A DNA stretch of 32,003 nucleotides from Nitrospirota bacterium. GTDB lineage: Bacteria > Nitrospirota > Nitrospiria > JACQBZ01. The DNA lies in the NCBI GenBank assembly GCA_016194285.1, contig JACQBZ010000084.1:1-32003 (forward strand), written 5' to 3'. How positions within the stretch are numbered: position 1 is the stretch's first letter; every line of letters starts with the position of its first letter. The translations under genes and the position numbers were made by a program. The notes below the pieces were generated by a model. It did no database searches. It worked only from the letters and a program-made list of their open reading frames with translations, and had not been told where the DNA came from. Shown one piece after another: positions 14,651 to 22,394 of the stretch.

Positions 14651-14882
14651 CCTTCTTTTCGCCTCCGGCGGGTCTGACCACCGTCGCGACGGGAGCTTTG
14701 GGCGTGGTGGGTCCCCGAAACTCGTCGAATTCGAACTCCACCTCATCGCCCGGACGCAATTTTTCAAAATCCAGCCCTTCGAGATGGCTGTGATGAAAAA
14801 AAAAGCTCCGGCCGTCCGAAGCTTCAATAGTGCCGGATCCGCGACCGGCCTCGATCCTTTTGATTTTGCCTTTTAACTTCAT
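14643..14882 (-). CDS. Cold-shock-domain-like small protein
   Basis: A 79-residue OB-fold protein: GKIKRIEAGRGSGTIEASDG, RSFFFHHSHLEG, LRPGDEVEFEFDE. FFFHHS corresponds to the RNP2-like VFVHHS of cold-shock proteins; RNP1 (KGFGFI) is altered to RGSGTI, so it is a divergent member. It probably binds single-stranded nucleic acid. The C-terminal tail is Pro/Lys-rich. ATG 14880-14882 has only a weak AGG ribosome site. The stop overlaps the next gene's start, so they are translationally coupled. Confidence 0.85.
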   Translation of the reverse strand: MKLKGKIKRIEAGRGSGTIEASDGRSFFFHHSHLEGLDFEKLRPGDEVEFEFDEFRGPTTPKAPVATVVRPAGGEKKDG

Positions 14883-14920
14883 GGGCCCAACCTGTTTTTC
14901 ACCGTGTCTCTCTTGACCCG

Positions 14921-15379
14921 TTACTTCGCCGGGTGAGCGGTCGAACAGGTAGAGCAGCGGTGCATCCCGCCCATAACGGCCGCTATCAAGTCGTAGAGAT
15001 ATTCACGCTCCCCTTCATCCACCCAGCTCAGGTAGGCGCCTTCCCATCCCCTCAAATAGACCTCCCGCAGGAAAAGATAGACCGGCATCGACTCCTCGTA
15101 TCCCTCACGCTTCAAGCGGTCTCGAATCCAGGCCATGGCCTGTCCGTGCGTGACGGTCCCGTGCTTCTCAAGGGCCTCGTCCGCTTCCGTCAAAATCCGC
15201 GCAAATTTATAAAAATCGTCCGGGTGCCCATCGAGATATTTCGTCGCGACCGCCTCCAGACCGAGGAGGTTCATCCGACGATCCGAAATCGGGATCTGTT
15301 CGTACGCCGGCCCCGACCGGCAGGCGGTCAGGCTCAATAAAACCACAAGCCCCGTAAGGAAAATCCGAAGTACGCACAC
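14921..15379 (-). CDS. Predicted lipoprotein
   Basis: A 152-residue protein with a type II signal peptide and lipobox LTAC (Cys20). The mature part is mainly helical and acidic, ending in a CSTC pair. No family recognised. The start is GTG 15377-15379; there is no Shine-Dalgarno, and a promoter's -10 box (15387-15392) ends seven bases upstream, so the message looks leaderless. It is the first gene of the operon with the cold-shock-like, CCA-transferase-like and DUF971 genes. Confidence 0.75.
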   Translation of the reverse strand: MCVLRIFLTGLVVLLSLTACRSGPAYEQIPISDRRMNLLGLEAVATKYLDGHPDDFYKFARILTEADEALEKHGTVTHGQAMAWIRDRLKREGYEESMPVYLFLREVYLRGWEGAYLSWVDEGEREYLYDLIAAVMGGMHRCSTCSTAHPAK

Positions 15380-15386
15380 AGCTTAC

Positions 15387-15415
15387 CATATACGCCCATA
15401 AAAAATATCCGTCAA
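15387..15415 (-). promoter_or_regulatory. Sigma70 promoter, predicted leaderless, for the 15379 lipoprotein operon
   Basis: TTGACG (15410-15415), 17-nt spacer, TATATG (15387-15392) on the minus strand. Transcription should begin at or next to the GTG at 15379. Confidence 0.6.
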
Positions 15416-15446
15416 GAGGAAATAAGGATTCAGCGGATGCGGCAGG

Positions 15447-15475
15447 TTGATTTTAGATCCAAGATGCAGTATCCT
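15447..15475 (+). promoter_or_regulatory. Possible promoter of the uracil-DNA glycosylase gene
   Basis: TTGATT (15447-15452), 17-nt spacer, TATCCT (15470-15475). Predicted start near 15482, giving a leader of about 18 nt without a Shine-Dalgarno. Confidence 0.4.
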
Positions 15476-15499
15476 TAGCCCAAAATTTCACGGCGCACA

Positions 15500-16090
15500 A
15501 TGATTCCTCTCCAACAATTCTACGAAGAGATTAAAGACTGCCGTAAATGTCGGCTGTGCGAGTCTCGCACACATGTCGTGTTCGGCGAAGGCAACCCCAA
15601 TGCCGAGATCATGTTCATCGGCGAGGCGCCCGGCGAGAATGAAGACCTTCAGAACCGGCCCTTCGTTGGCGCGGCCGGGAAACTGCTTACGGATCTCCTG
15701 GGCAGCATCGGCTTGAAGCGCGAAGACGTCTATATCGCCAATGTGATCAAATGCCGCCCGCCGGAGAACCGAAACCCCCAGACGGACGAGATCGATGCCT
15801 GTCTGCCGTATCTCTGGAAACAGATCGAGATGATCAAGCCCCGCGTGGTTTGCACCCTGGGCAATTTTGCGGCCCAGGCGCTTCTGGACAAGAAAGTGTC
15901 GATCACCAAAGTGCGCGGTCAGCATTTTCAGGTGAGGAACTTCCTGGTTTTCCCCATCCTCCACCCGGCCGCGGTACTGCATCAGGGGAATCTGCGCCCG
16001 GCTCTTTCGGAAGACTTTCAAAATCTGAAAAAGTTTCTGGCCAAAGGAATCCAGCCGGCCTCTCAACCCGAGCAGATGGGTTTCTTCTGA
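15500..16090 (+). CDS. Family 4 uracil-DNA glycosylase
   Basis: A 196-residue 4Fe-4S uracil-DNA glycosylase. Cluster ligands are C14, C17, C85 and C101; motif A is GEAPGENED (residues 41-49) and motif B is HPAAVL around His155. These enzymes excise uracil from deaminated DNA. The last five residues, QMGFF, resemble the QLxLF-type sliding-clamp binding peptide, suggesting recruitment to the beta clamp. ATG 15500 is the only plausible start although no strong ribosome site is seen. The endonuclease V frame begins at its stop codon, so two deaminated-base repair enzymes are linked. Confidence 0.94.
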   Translation: MIPLQQFYEEIKDCRKCRLCESRTHVVFGEGNPNAEIMFIGEAPGENEDLQNRPFVGAAGKLLTDLLGSIGLKREDVYIANVIKCRPPENRNPQTDEIDACLPYLWKQIEMIKPRVVCTLGNFAAQALLDKKVSITKVRGQHFQVRNFLVFPILHPAAVLHQGNLRPALSEDFQNLKKFLAKGIQPASQPEQMGFF

Positions 16091-16767
16091 AAAACACACC
16101 CCTCCATTCCTGGAACGTTTCTCCGAAAGAAGCCGTTGAGATTCAAAAACAACTCTCGGCCCGAGTCATCCAGAGAAATCATCTCGAAACGGTGCGCTTT
16201 GTGGCCGGTGCGGATATTGCACTTTCCAAAAACCCGCCGCGGGCTTTTGCCGGCGTGGTGGTTCTGAGCTTTCCCGACCTGAAAATCGTCGAGGAATGCG
16301 GAATGGTTTCAAAGCTGACCTTTCCCTATATCCCCGGTTTGCTGGCCTTTCGCGAGGCCCCGGCCCTCTTGAAGGTCTTTGATCGGATCCGGCACGAACC
16401 GGACCTGCTGATGATCGACGGCCAAGGCATGGCTCACCCCCGAGGTTGCGGCATCGCATGCCATATCGGATTGTGGCTCGATAAACCGACGATCGGGTGC
16501 GCAAAGTCACATCTATTTGGAAAATACCGGCAACCCCCGCTAAACAGAGGGAGCTGGACTCCCCTTACGGGAAATCACGATCAACGGATCGGGGCCGTCG
16601 TGCGGACGAAAGATAAAACAAATCCGATCTTCGTTTCGGTGGGGCATAAGATCGACCTGCCTTCGGCCATCCAGTACGTCCTGGCCTGTTCCCAAGGCTA
16701 TCGAATTCCTGAACCGACACGACAGGCGGACCATTTCGTCGCACGTTTGAAGCGGGAAAAAATTTAA
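16087..16767 (+). CDS. nfi: Endonuclease V with non-standard start
   Basis: About 226 residues of endonuclease V, which nicks DNA near hypoxanthine and other deaminated bases. The catalytic set is present: Asp43 in AGADIAL, Glu90 in PYIPGLLAFRE, Asp111 in IDGQGMAHPR, and GCAKSHLFGKY. No ATG, GTG or TTG exists in this frame between the UDG stop and the catalytic region; two GTGs near 16192 would remove the first strand and helix. The best explanation is CTG 16087-16089 overlapping the UDG TGA in CTGA, by termination-reinitiation. The open frame extends upstream to 15751, but that part only shadows the UDG gene. A sequence error or programmed frameshift is possible. Confidence 0.85.
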   Translation: MKNTPLHSWNVSPKEAVEIQKQLSARVIQRNHLETVRFVAGADIALSKNPPRAFAGVVVLSFPDLKIVEECGMVSKLTFPYIPGLLAFREAPALLKVFDRIRHEPDLLMIDGQGMAHPRGCGIACHIGLWLDKPTIGCAKSHLFGKYRQPPLNRGSWTPLTGNHDQRIGAVVRTKDKTNPIFVSVGHKIDLPSAIQYVLACSQGYRIPEPTRQADHFVARLKREKI

Positions 16768-16857
16768 TGAGAAACCCAATAAAATAAATGAACTAGACCG
16801 CTCTATAGTCACCCGATCCCCCGGCGCCGCGGAATGCCTTTTCGCCTAAAATTCTTG

Positions 16858-16886
16858 TTGACAATTTTTTTTTAATCTCATACAAT
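16858..16886 (+). promoter_or_regulatory. Strong sigma70 promoter, predicted near-leaderless
   Basis: Perfect TTGACA (16858-16863), 17-nt T-rich spacer, TACAAT (16881-16886). Only nine bases separate it from the ATG at 16896, and they contain no ribosome site. Confidence 0.75.
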
Positions 16887-16895
16887 TTTCCTCCC

Positions 16896-17384
16896 ATGCA
16901 AATTAAACATTTCATTCTGGCCTTCTTTATGGCTGCGGTCGTTCAGGCTTCGATCGCTCTGGCCGCCGAAGATGCCCCAAAACCGGCCGACGCTCCAAAG
17001 CCGGCTGCCATATCAAAACCGCCCGAAGCTCCCAAAGTGATCAGCAATCCCGATATCAGTGTGGATGTGCTCGACTATTCCTGGAAAAAAGGCTACACAT
17101 GGGAGAACTTCAACAAAACCGAATGTGTCTGGTCGGCCAAGGTCAAAAACAACAACCCGGAACCGCGTCATATCTGTATCGATTATGAATTCCTGGATGA
17201 GGACAATTTACTGGTTTTTCACAACGGAAAATGTGAAGTCGTCCTGGGCAAGTCGGAAGGAATCATCACGAGCAGTATTATGGTTCAGAGCCGCTTGGTT
17301 GAGGATATCAAAAAAAGCAACGTCATCCCCTTGGAAGCTCACAAGCTCCATTCGTTTGTTCCCGCCCCACCTGTTTCTCAATAA
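16896..17384 (+). CDS. Secreted hypothetical protein
   Basis: A 162-residue exported protein. Signal peptide to about residue 23 (ALAA), then a Pro/Lys/Ala-rich linker with a DAPKPA repeat (about residues 26-46), then a beta-rich domain of about 100 residues (VWSAKVKNNNPEPRHICIDYEFLD) with two cysteines, reminiscent of FxLYD-type immunoglobulin-like folds. No family is certain. ATG 16896 has no ribosome site; the consensus promoter directly upstream predicts a leader of three to four bases. It converges with the gene ending at 17414. Confidence 0.75.
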   Translation: MQIKHFILAFFMAAVVQASIALAAEDAPKPADAPKPAAISKPPEAPKVISNPDISVDVLDYSWKKGYTWENFNKTECVWSAKVKNNNPEPRHICIDYEFLDEDNLLVFHNGKCEVVLGKSEGIITSSIMVQSRLVEDIKKSNVIPLEAHKLHSFVPAPPVSQ

Positions 17385-17413
17385 AGAGTGACTAGGACGC
17401 CGATGGTTCTAAT

Positions 17414-18436
17414 TTATCGTTGAGGCCCGTGTGTCGGCTGAGCGGATTCTTGCGTCTGTTTGGACGCGGCGGGAGCCGTTTCTTCGAAGGGGAACTCCAG
17501 ACGATTGTCTCGGAGAGGTACGCGGGACGAGATGCGCACTTCGATCTTCCCGTTCTTCAAGTCTTGAACGCTTTCCAGCTTGAGCGGTTTCGCTTCATGA
17601 AGGATTGTTGCATTTTCACGATCTTCCGGCCGGAGCAAAGACCGCAGATCGATTTCCATCCGATGAATGACAGGCTGAGTCAGACCGCTCGATAGGTCAA
17701 CGACCACCACGTAATCCTCATCCCCGATCTGATCGCCGAACGCAATCTTCCGGTCGTGATCAAACCAAAAAAAACCGTTCGGAATAATCGTATGCCGTTT
17801 GTTTTCTTCCGGGACCCAGACCCGATAGTGCTTCTTGCCGGCATTGCTTTCCGGATAGATGGGATGTCCGACCTCGGTCAACCATCCAATGGGATCATTT
17901 CGGTATGCGTCTTCACCCCGCATACGATTTCCAGCCGCTGAATCGGCCAGGTCATAAACCAGGACCAGATCACTCATCACGGGCGGCTCGGCCGTCTGCG
18001 GCGGGTAAAATTTTCGATAACTCAGAAACCGACCCGTTGGAGACTGCGTGTTTCCAAAACCGATAAAGGAATCGGCCTCTTCCCGGTTTTTCAGATCAAT
18101 CAAGGTGGTCACGGGTGAGTGAAGGTTGGCTTCCTCGCCCATGACAATCAGCTTTCCCTGAAAGATGGAAAGATTGAAAACCTTAGCCGTAACATTGTCC
18201 AAATAAACGGGATACTGGCGGTTGTTGATTATGTCGGTGACCGAGAAAGTAAACTTAACCCTGCCGCCCGTTTTTGGATCAAACCAAGGCTCCCCCGCAC
18301 CCGTTAAAATCGCTCGGTACTCTCCATCTTCGGCCGTGATTGACTTTTGAGTGTTGTCCTCCGCATAACTGTGGATCGTTGGATGAAATGACAAAACCGC
18401 CAACAACCCGAATAAAATTTGTGAAATAAAGGACAT
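17414..18436 (-). CDS. Secreted hypothetical protein
   Basis: A 340-residue exported protein with a signal peptide of about 25 residues. The mature part alternates beta segments and acidic turns (FSVTDIINNRQYPVYLDNV, KIAFGDQIGDEDYVVVVDL), suggesting a beta-propeller or sandwich of the periplasm; the tail is Gln/Ala/Pro-rich and disordered. I recognise no family. ATG 18434-18436 gives the clean signal peptide; a GTG 12 codons earlier is less likely. The gene begins 46 nt after the SDR stop and may be co-transcribed. Confidence 0.75.
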   Translation of the reverse strand: MSFISQILFGLLAVLSFHPTIHSYAEDNTQKSITAEDGEYRAILTGAGEPWFDPKTGGRVKFTFSVTDIINNRQYPVYLDNVTAKVFNLSIFQGKLIVMGEEANLHSPVTTLIDLKNREEADSFIGFGNTQSPTGRFLSYRKFYPPQTAEPPVMSDLVLVYDLADSAAGNRMRGEDAYRNDPIGWLTEVGHPIYPESNAGKKHYRVWVPEENKRHTIIPNGFFWFDHDRKIAFGDQIGDEDYVVVVDLSSGLTQPVIHRMEIDLRSLLRPEDRENATILHEAKPLKLESVQDLKNGKIEVRISSRVPLRDNRLEFPFEETAPAASKQTQESAQPTHGPQR

Positions 18437-18482
18437 TGTTTCACCCAAAAGCCCGTCCCAGGCAATGATCACACGGGATCCC

Positions 18483-19310
18483 TTAGGGTTGTGCGGCCGA
18501 TTTCGAGATCAACGCAGCGATCCGGTTAACACGTTTTCGGATGATCCAGTCGGCCAATCGAGGCGCCATGCTGTTCAGCCGGATGACAAGCTTGGTGGAG
18601 AACGGGAGAATCGACTCGACCCGCTTTTCCGCCACCATATCGAGGATACGGAATGCAATACGATCGGCCGAGATCGGACGGATCTCTTCACGGATACCCG
18701 GAAGGCTTAAAAAATCCCTGGACATGGGCGTATCCACAATGCCCGGACAGAGAAGGGAGATACCGACACCCGTGCCGTTCAACTCCATGCGCAACGCCTC
18801 CGAAAGTCCCACGACCGCAAATTTTGACGCGCAGTATCCGGTCTCCATCGGAAAGCCCCTTCTTCCGGCCGTCGAGGCGATATTCACGATGTGACCGCTC
18901 CTCTGCCGGAGCATCACGGGCAATACGGCCCGAATGCAGGTTGCGGTCCCAAAATAATTTACGGACATCATGGCCTGCAGTTCTTCGAGGCTCAATTCCA
19001 AAAAGGGGTTGAAGAAAATGACCCCCGCGCCGTTGATCAGGTAATCGATCCGGCTATAGCGATCCATCACCTGTTCGATCCCCTTCTGAATTTCAACGGG
19101 TGAACAGACATCGGCCGCCAGAATGAGGCCCTCCCGATGATCGTTGGTTCTAATTTCGGAGGCCAGGGCTTCCAATCGAGGCCGGTTACGGGCCAGGAGC
19201 GCCACCCTTGCGCCTTCGCGCGCAAAAGCCAGCGCAGTGGCGCGACCAATACCGCCGGAAGCGCCGGTGATCACCACGATCTTATTTTTAAATTTTTCTG
19301 CTGCTTTCAC
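18483..19310 (-). CDS. Short-chain dehydrogenase/reductase
   Basis: A 275-residue classical SDR. The NAD(P)-binding motif is TGASGGIG (residues 15-22), NGAG is at 93-96, and the catalytic triad is Ser146, Tyr159 and Lys163 (YCASK). Arg41 after the second strand (LLARN) hints at NADP. The C-terminal 45 residues are basic and amphipathic, as in membrane-associated SDRs. Start is GTG 19308-19310, five bases after the Rieske stop, so translation is probably coupled. The substrate is unknown. Confidence 0.92.
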   Translation of the reverse strand: MKAAEKFKNKIVVITGASGGIGRATALAFAREGARVALLARNRPRLEALASEIRTNDHREGLILAADVCSPVEIQKGIEQVMDRYSRIDYLINGAGVIFFNPFLELSLEELQAMMSVNYFGTATCIRAVLPVMLRQRSGHIVNIASTAGRRGFPMETGYCASKFAVVGLSEALRMELNGTGVGISLLCPGIVDTPMSRDFLSLPGIREEIRPISADRIAFRILDMVAEKRVESILPFSTKLVIRLNSMAPRLADWIIRKRVNRIAALISKSAAQP

Positions 19311-19315
19311 ACCGT

Positions 19316-19681
19316 TTAATCAGTCACCATGCCGATCCGAATCTGCTCCCCTTCGATCTGCACGGGATAGGTTTGGACTTGAACGGCAGGATTCATCGGG
19401 GAACAACCCGTCTTCAGATGAAATTGCCATCGGTGCCATGGACAGGTCAGCACTATCCCCTGGACGGTTCCGGCCACCAACGGACCGCCTTCATGCGGAC
19501 AGAGATTGTCAACGGCATAGAACTCGCCTCCGATATTAAACAAGGCGATCTCGATTCCTTGGACATAAACGACGCGGGCTCGACCGGGATCAATCTCGGA
19601 TGTTTTGGCCACCGTAAAAAACTTTGTCTTCAGACCGCGACCATCCTTTCCTAGGCACAACCACAACCGCCCGATCCGCAT
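19316..19681 (-). CDS. Rieske [2Fe-2S] ferredoxin-like protein
   Basis: A 121-residue single-domain Rieske protein. Cluster ligands are C61-x-H63 (CPHEGGPL) and C80-x2-H83 (CPWHRWQF), spaced as in NirD or dioxygenase-type ferredoxins. There is no signal or membrane segment, so it is a cytoplasmic electron carrier. ATG 19679-19681 follows GGGGGGAGCGCACGG and overlaps the end of fmdB by 31 nt. The first 16 residues before KTKFFTVAK are unusual for the family, so a shorter form from an internal non-ATG codon is possible. It may deliver electrons to the SDR or to an oxygenase elsewhere. Confidence 0.92.
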   Translation of the reverse strand: MRIGRLWLCLGKDGRGLKTKFFTVAKTSEIDPGRARVVYVQGIEIALFNIGGEFYAVDNLCPHEGGPLVAGTVQGIVLTCPWHRWQFHLKTGCSPMNPAVQVQTYPVQIEGEQIRIGMVTD

Positions 19682-19869
19682 CCGTGCGCTCCCCCCATTC
19701 GGGGAGGGCCGACGTTTCCCTCTACTTTTGAGGCAAAGGTGGAAAAGAGGCGCTGAATTTTATTCGTCCCGCAGTGAGGACAAATCGTCTCGCCGGCTTG
19801 AACATGAACGCTTTGTAACAATGTAAACGACTGGGTGCAACGTTCGCACCGATATTCATACATCGGCAT
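19651..19869 (-). CDS. FmdB family zinc-ribbon protein
   Basis: A 72-residue protein with the FmdB/CxxC zinc ribbon: MPMYEYRCERC near the start and CPHCG at about residues 31-35. The tail is Gly/Cys-rich (GCGSGGCGC), common in the family. Proposed roles are regulatory or metal handling. ATG 19867-19869 has AAGGAGG ten bases upstream. A promoter TTGTAA-17-TAAAAT lies at 19902-19930. It heads an FmdB-Rieske-SDR operon. Confidence 0.92.
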   Translation of the reverse strand: MPMYEYRCERCTQSFTLLQSVHVQAGETICPHCGTNKIQRLFSTFASKVEGNVGPPRMGGAHGCGSGGCGCA

Positions 19870-19901
19870 GAGATGGAACCTCCTTCTCGCTGTTTAGCAT
19901 A

Positions 19902-19930
19902 ATTTTAATATGGGGCCGTCAAAATTACAA
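19902..19930 (-). promoter_or_regulatory. Possible promoter of the fmdB-Rieske-SDR operon
   Basis: TTGTAA (19925-19930), 17-nt spacer, TAAAAT (19902-19907) on the minus strand; predicted start near 19895. Confidence 0.5.
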
Positions 19931-19965
19931 GACTAAAATCGACAGGGTTTGAGAGGAATCCGAAC

Positions 19966-20535
19966 TTACGTCGGCAGGCTTTTGGGGAAAAAACCTTCAA
20001 AAAACTTCCGTTCCGTATCGGTAAGCTGGACCTTGGATGAGGAATCTTGGAAAACCGGAGAAGCGGAGGCTGTCGGCGAGGTCATTTTCCGACCGGAAAT
20101 CAATACGGGATCCAAGAGAAGCCCCCTTTCATGATTCAGTTCCACGGCGCGGTACTCATAGAGATCGATATCAAATGCGATGAAGGCGATGGTCTCCTGC
20201 AGGGTCGTCGAAAAAGAGGGAGCAATCAGGGTCGCACGGGGCGACGGCGAGAATTCCACTCCTTGCTTATTAAATAACCGGATCAGGAGCGAGTGGTGAC
20301 GAACGATCCAGTTTAATTGTCCAAGAGCCTTCAAAAGAATGGCATCTTCTTCCACGATGGAGGATATCAGCAACACAAAACGTCGTTCCTCATCGACCCC
20401 GAGACAGAGCGGCCCCGATTGGGACCCCAAGTCTTGCTCCAACAGCTCGATCTTGCCGGCCAAATCCTGAAGCTGGGTCAGCACGAGTTTCTGAAGAGCC
20501 GTGTTATCTTGCAGAACAATTCGTTGTAGTTTCAT
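19966..20535 (-). CDS. Unknown protein of the ParA cluster
   Basis: A 189-residue soluble protein. The N-terminal helix (TALQKLVLTQLQDLAGKIELLEQDLG) looks coiled coil. The core alternates strands and helices (GVDEERRFVLLISSI, RATLIAPSFSTT, IAFDIDLYEYRAVEL), vaguely like PD-(D/E)xK-type proteins; I cannot confirm this. The tail is Ser/Pro-rich and may be flexible, ending in RKFFEGFFPKSLP. ATG 20533-20535 follows GGAGGGACA and overlaps the preceding stop in ATGA. It is the last gene of the MerR-ParA operon. Confidence 0.75.
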   Translation of the reverse strand: MKLQRIVLQDNTALQKLVLTQLQDLAGKIELLEQDLGSQSGPLCLGVDEERRFVLLISSIVEEDAILLKALGQLNWIVRHHSLLIRLFNKQGVEFSPSPRATLIAPSFSTTLQETIAFIAFDIDLYEYRAVELNHERGLLLDPVLISGRKMTSPTASASPVFQDSSSKVQLTDTERKFFEGFFPKSLPT

Positions 20536-21479
20536 TGTCCCTCCACGATGTCCGCCGCGCGATGGAGCCAATCAAAAAACGAAGTGGCGGCCGCAGATCG
20601 AATGGGGGCCATCCCCGTCTCCTGTTGAAGATTCCGGGCCGCAATGGAAAAACCCACAGAGGTTTGAGCGGTTTGATCCAAAAGGGCCAGCGGCACCTTC
20701 GCCGCGATAGAGCGCTCAATCAGCGGATCCTCCGGAATCACTCCATACCATTCCAAAGTTTTTCCTAAGAATCGCGTCACCGCGTCGCTTAATTTATTCA
20801 TACAAGCCGCCCATTCCTCTTTGTCCTGCTTTCCGAACCCAAGAAGGCCGATCCGTAGACCGGGCTGAAGACGATACAAATATTTACAGACCCGGTAGGT
20901 CTGAAGAATCGTATCGGCATTAAGATCCACGGATAGAATAACGCCTTGTCCAAGACCCACCCATTTCTCAAAAGAGGGATTTTCTTCGTAAACGGCATGA
21001 ATCAGAATCTGCTCCGCTTTCTCTTCCTCCTGGCGTAAAATTTGGAAGAGAATCTGCTGCTCTTCCAAGGCGAACCCTCGGAGTTCATCCGGACACAATC
21101 GAAAACTCAAAATCTTCATTCCCATCGGACCATCCAGAACGATCTGTTTCTGCGATTGTTCCAACAGGTCGTTTAACGACGGCTGAATCTGGGCGGTTCC
21201 AAAGACTTTATCCAGCGCGGGCAACGGTGCCGTCTCGATCACCAGCACTTGCCGTCCGCACCGCGCCAGCTCGACGGCCAGGTTGGCCGTAAAAAAGGCC
21301 GACGGCAGCCGAGGAACAAGACTGAGGGTCAACCAGACCTTTGTTCTCAAATTCACAGCCTGTCCAAACTTCCGAGCCGGTGGGTTCATCCGATTGAATG
21401 CCGGCGTGGCAGCGGAACCGGAGAGAAAAAGATGCGAGATATCATCAAGACCTTTTCCCAGCCTTTTCTTTGAGTCCAT
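20532..21479 (-). CDS. Degenerate ParA/MinD-like protein with ParB-like N-terminal peptide
   Basis: A 315-residue protein. Residues 40-290 follow the MinD/ParA layout: strand, loop, TANLAVELARCGRQVLVIE, and a C-terminal LGFGKQDKEEW...LEWYGVIPEDPLIERSIAAKVPL like the end of MinD/FlhG. But the P-loop is replaced by SLVPRLPSAFF (no glycines, no lysines) and the D-x-D after the second strand by IETA, so it should not hydrolyse ATP. Residues 4-12, KKRLGKGLD, match the N-terminal peptide of ParB/Spo0J (K-R-L-G-K-G-L) that stimulates ParA ATPase. ATG 21477-21479 follows GAGGACCAACGG. It lies 14 nt after parA and overlaps the next gene, so it may be the ParA partner here. Confidence 0.82.
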   Translation of the reverse strand: MDSKKRLGKGLDDISHLFLSGSAATPAFNRMNPPARKFGQAVNLRTKVWLTLSLVPRLPSAFFTANLAVELARCGRQVLVIETAPLPALDKVFGTAQIQPSLNDLLEQSQKQIVLDGPMGMKILSFRLCPDELRGFALEEQQILFQILRQEEEKAEQILIHAVYEENPSFEKWVGLGQGVILSVDLNADTILQTYRVCKYLYRLQPGLRIGLLGFGKQDKEEWAACMNKLSDAVTRFLGKTLEWYGVIPEDPLIERSIAAKVPLALLDQTAQTSVGFSIAARNLQQETGMAPIRSAAATSFFDWLHRAADIVEGQ

Positions 21480-21493
21480 CCGTTGGTCCTCGA

Positions 21494-22378
21494 TTATAAA
21501 ACGGATCGCTTCGATGGATCCGGAAGAATTTCTTCGATGAGAATCGGACCCAAAAATTTCTGGGCTTCGATCTCCGGAATTCCCGGCACCGCTTTTTCCG
21601 CGATGGCCCCGATGGGAACAGCGGCTTCCTGAAGGACGACCTCTTGGGCCAGGGCCATATAATCCACAGCCCCCTTCGCATGGGGGTCAAACTCGGTGAT
21701 CGGCAAACCGTGGCTGGCCGCCTCCCGAAGTCTTACATTGTTACGAATCATCGTCTTAAAGGTGCGGTCCATAAAGTGCCGTTGCACTTCACCTAATATT
21801 TCCTGAGCAAATCGCATGCGACTGTTCACCATCGTGGCCAGGGCCCACACCGCCACATCATGACCGGTATGTCGGGCTACAACATCGACGATCTCAATCA
21901 ACTTTGCCAGACCATGAAGGGAGAAAAAGCTCATCTCAACCGGAACGATCGCCTCATCGCTGGCACGCAATGCGTTAAAGGTCAACATCCCCAGACTGGG
22001 CGGTGAATCAATGATGATGTAATGATAGGAACGCCGCAAGGCCTCAATCGCAGAGAGCAGCCGCTGCTCTTTCTGTGAGACCGACGCCAGAAGCGGCTCC
22101 GCCGAACTGAGCGTAATATTGGCAGGAGCCAGATCGAGATTGGGACAGATCGATTCATAGATCACATCATCCAGGCAAGTGGCCTGCGTTAAGACCTCCG
22201 TCATTCCTTTGGTAAGATCCTCCGGTTTGAGGTTCAGCCCGAGAGAAGCATGGCCCTGTGGGTCCAGATCAATCAAGAGCACACGCCGGTTCAGCTTCGC
22301 AAGAGAAGCCGACAGGTTAATCGCTGTGGTTGTTTTACCGCATCCCCCTTTTTGATTAATGATTGAAATCGTGCGCAT
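21494..22378 (-). CDS. ParA/Soj-family ATPase
   Basis: A 294-residue ParA-type ATPase with the deviant Walker A KGGCGKTTT (Lys10 signature, Lys15), DLDPQGHAS (A'), and IDSPPSLG (Walker B). NNVRLREAASHGLPI is the Soj-type motif near the C-terminus. Such proteins form ATP dimers on DNA and position chromosomes, plasmids or protein complexes. The last 50 residues (AAVPIGAIAEKAV...) extend beyond typical Soj. No parB is nearby; the degenerate ParA-like protein is the likely partner. ATG 22376-22378 follows AAAGGAGGAGTAT. CCGAT motifs at 21-bp steps lie upstream. Confidence 0.93.
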   Translation of the reverse strand: MRTISIINQKGGCGKTTTAINLSASLAKLNRRVLLIDLDPQGHASLGLNLKPEDLTKGMTEVLTQATCLDDVIYESICPNLDLAPANITLSSAEPLLASVSQKEQRLLSAIEALRRSYHYIIIDSPPSLGMLTFNALRASDEAIVPVEMSFFSLHGLAKLIEIVDVVARHTGHDVAVWALATMVNSRMRFAQEILGEVQRHFMDRTFKTMIRNNVRLREAASHGLPITEFDPHAKGAVDYMALAQEVVLQEAAVPIGAIAEKAVPGIPEIEAQKFLGPILIEEILPDPSKRSVL

Positions 22379-22394
22379 ATACTCCTCCTTTCAA

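Noticed and set aside
13529-14677. Plus-strand open frame (382 codons)
   Set aside because: Antisense to the CCA-transferase-like gene; no domain is visible and the composition reflects third-position GC of the real gene.
15751-16086. Upstream extension of the endonuclease V frame as a fusion domain
   Set aside because: It reads through the UDG gene in another frame, is Pro/Gly/Ser-rich and resembles no domain.
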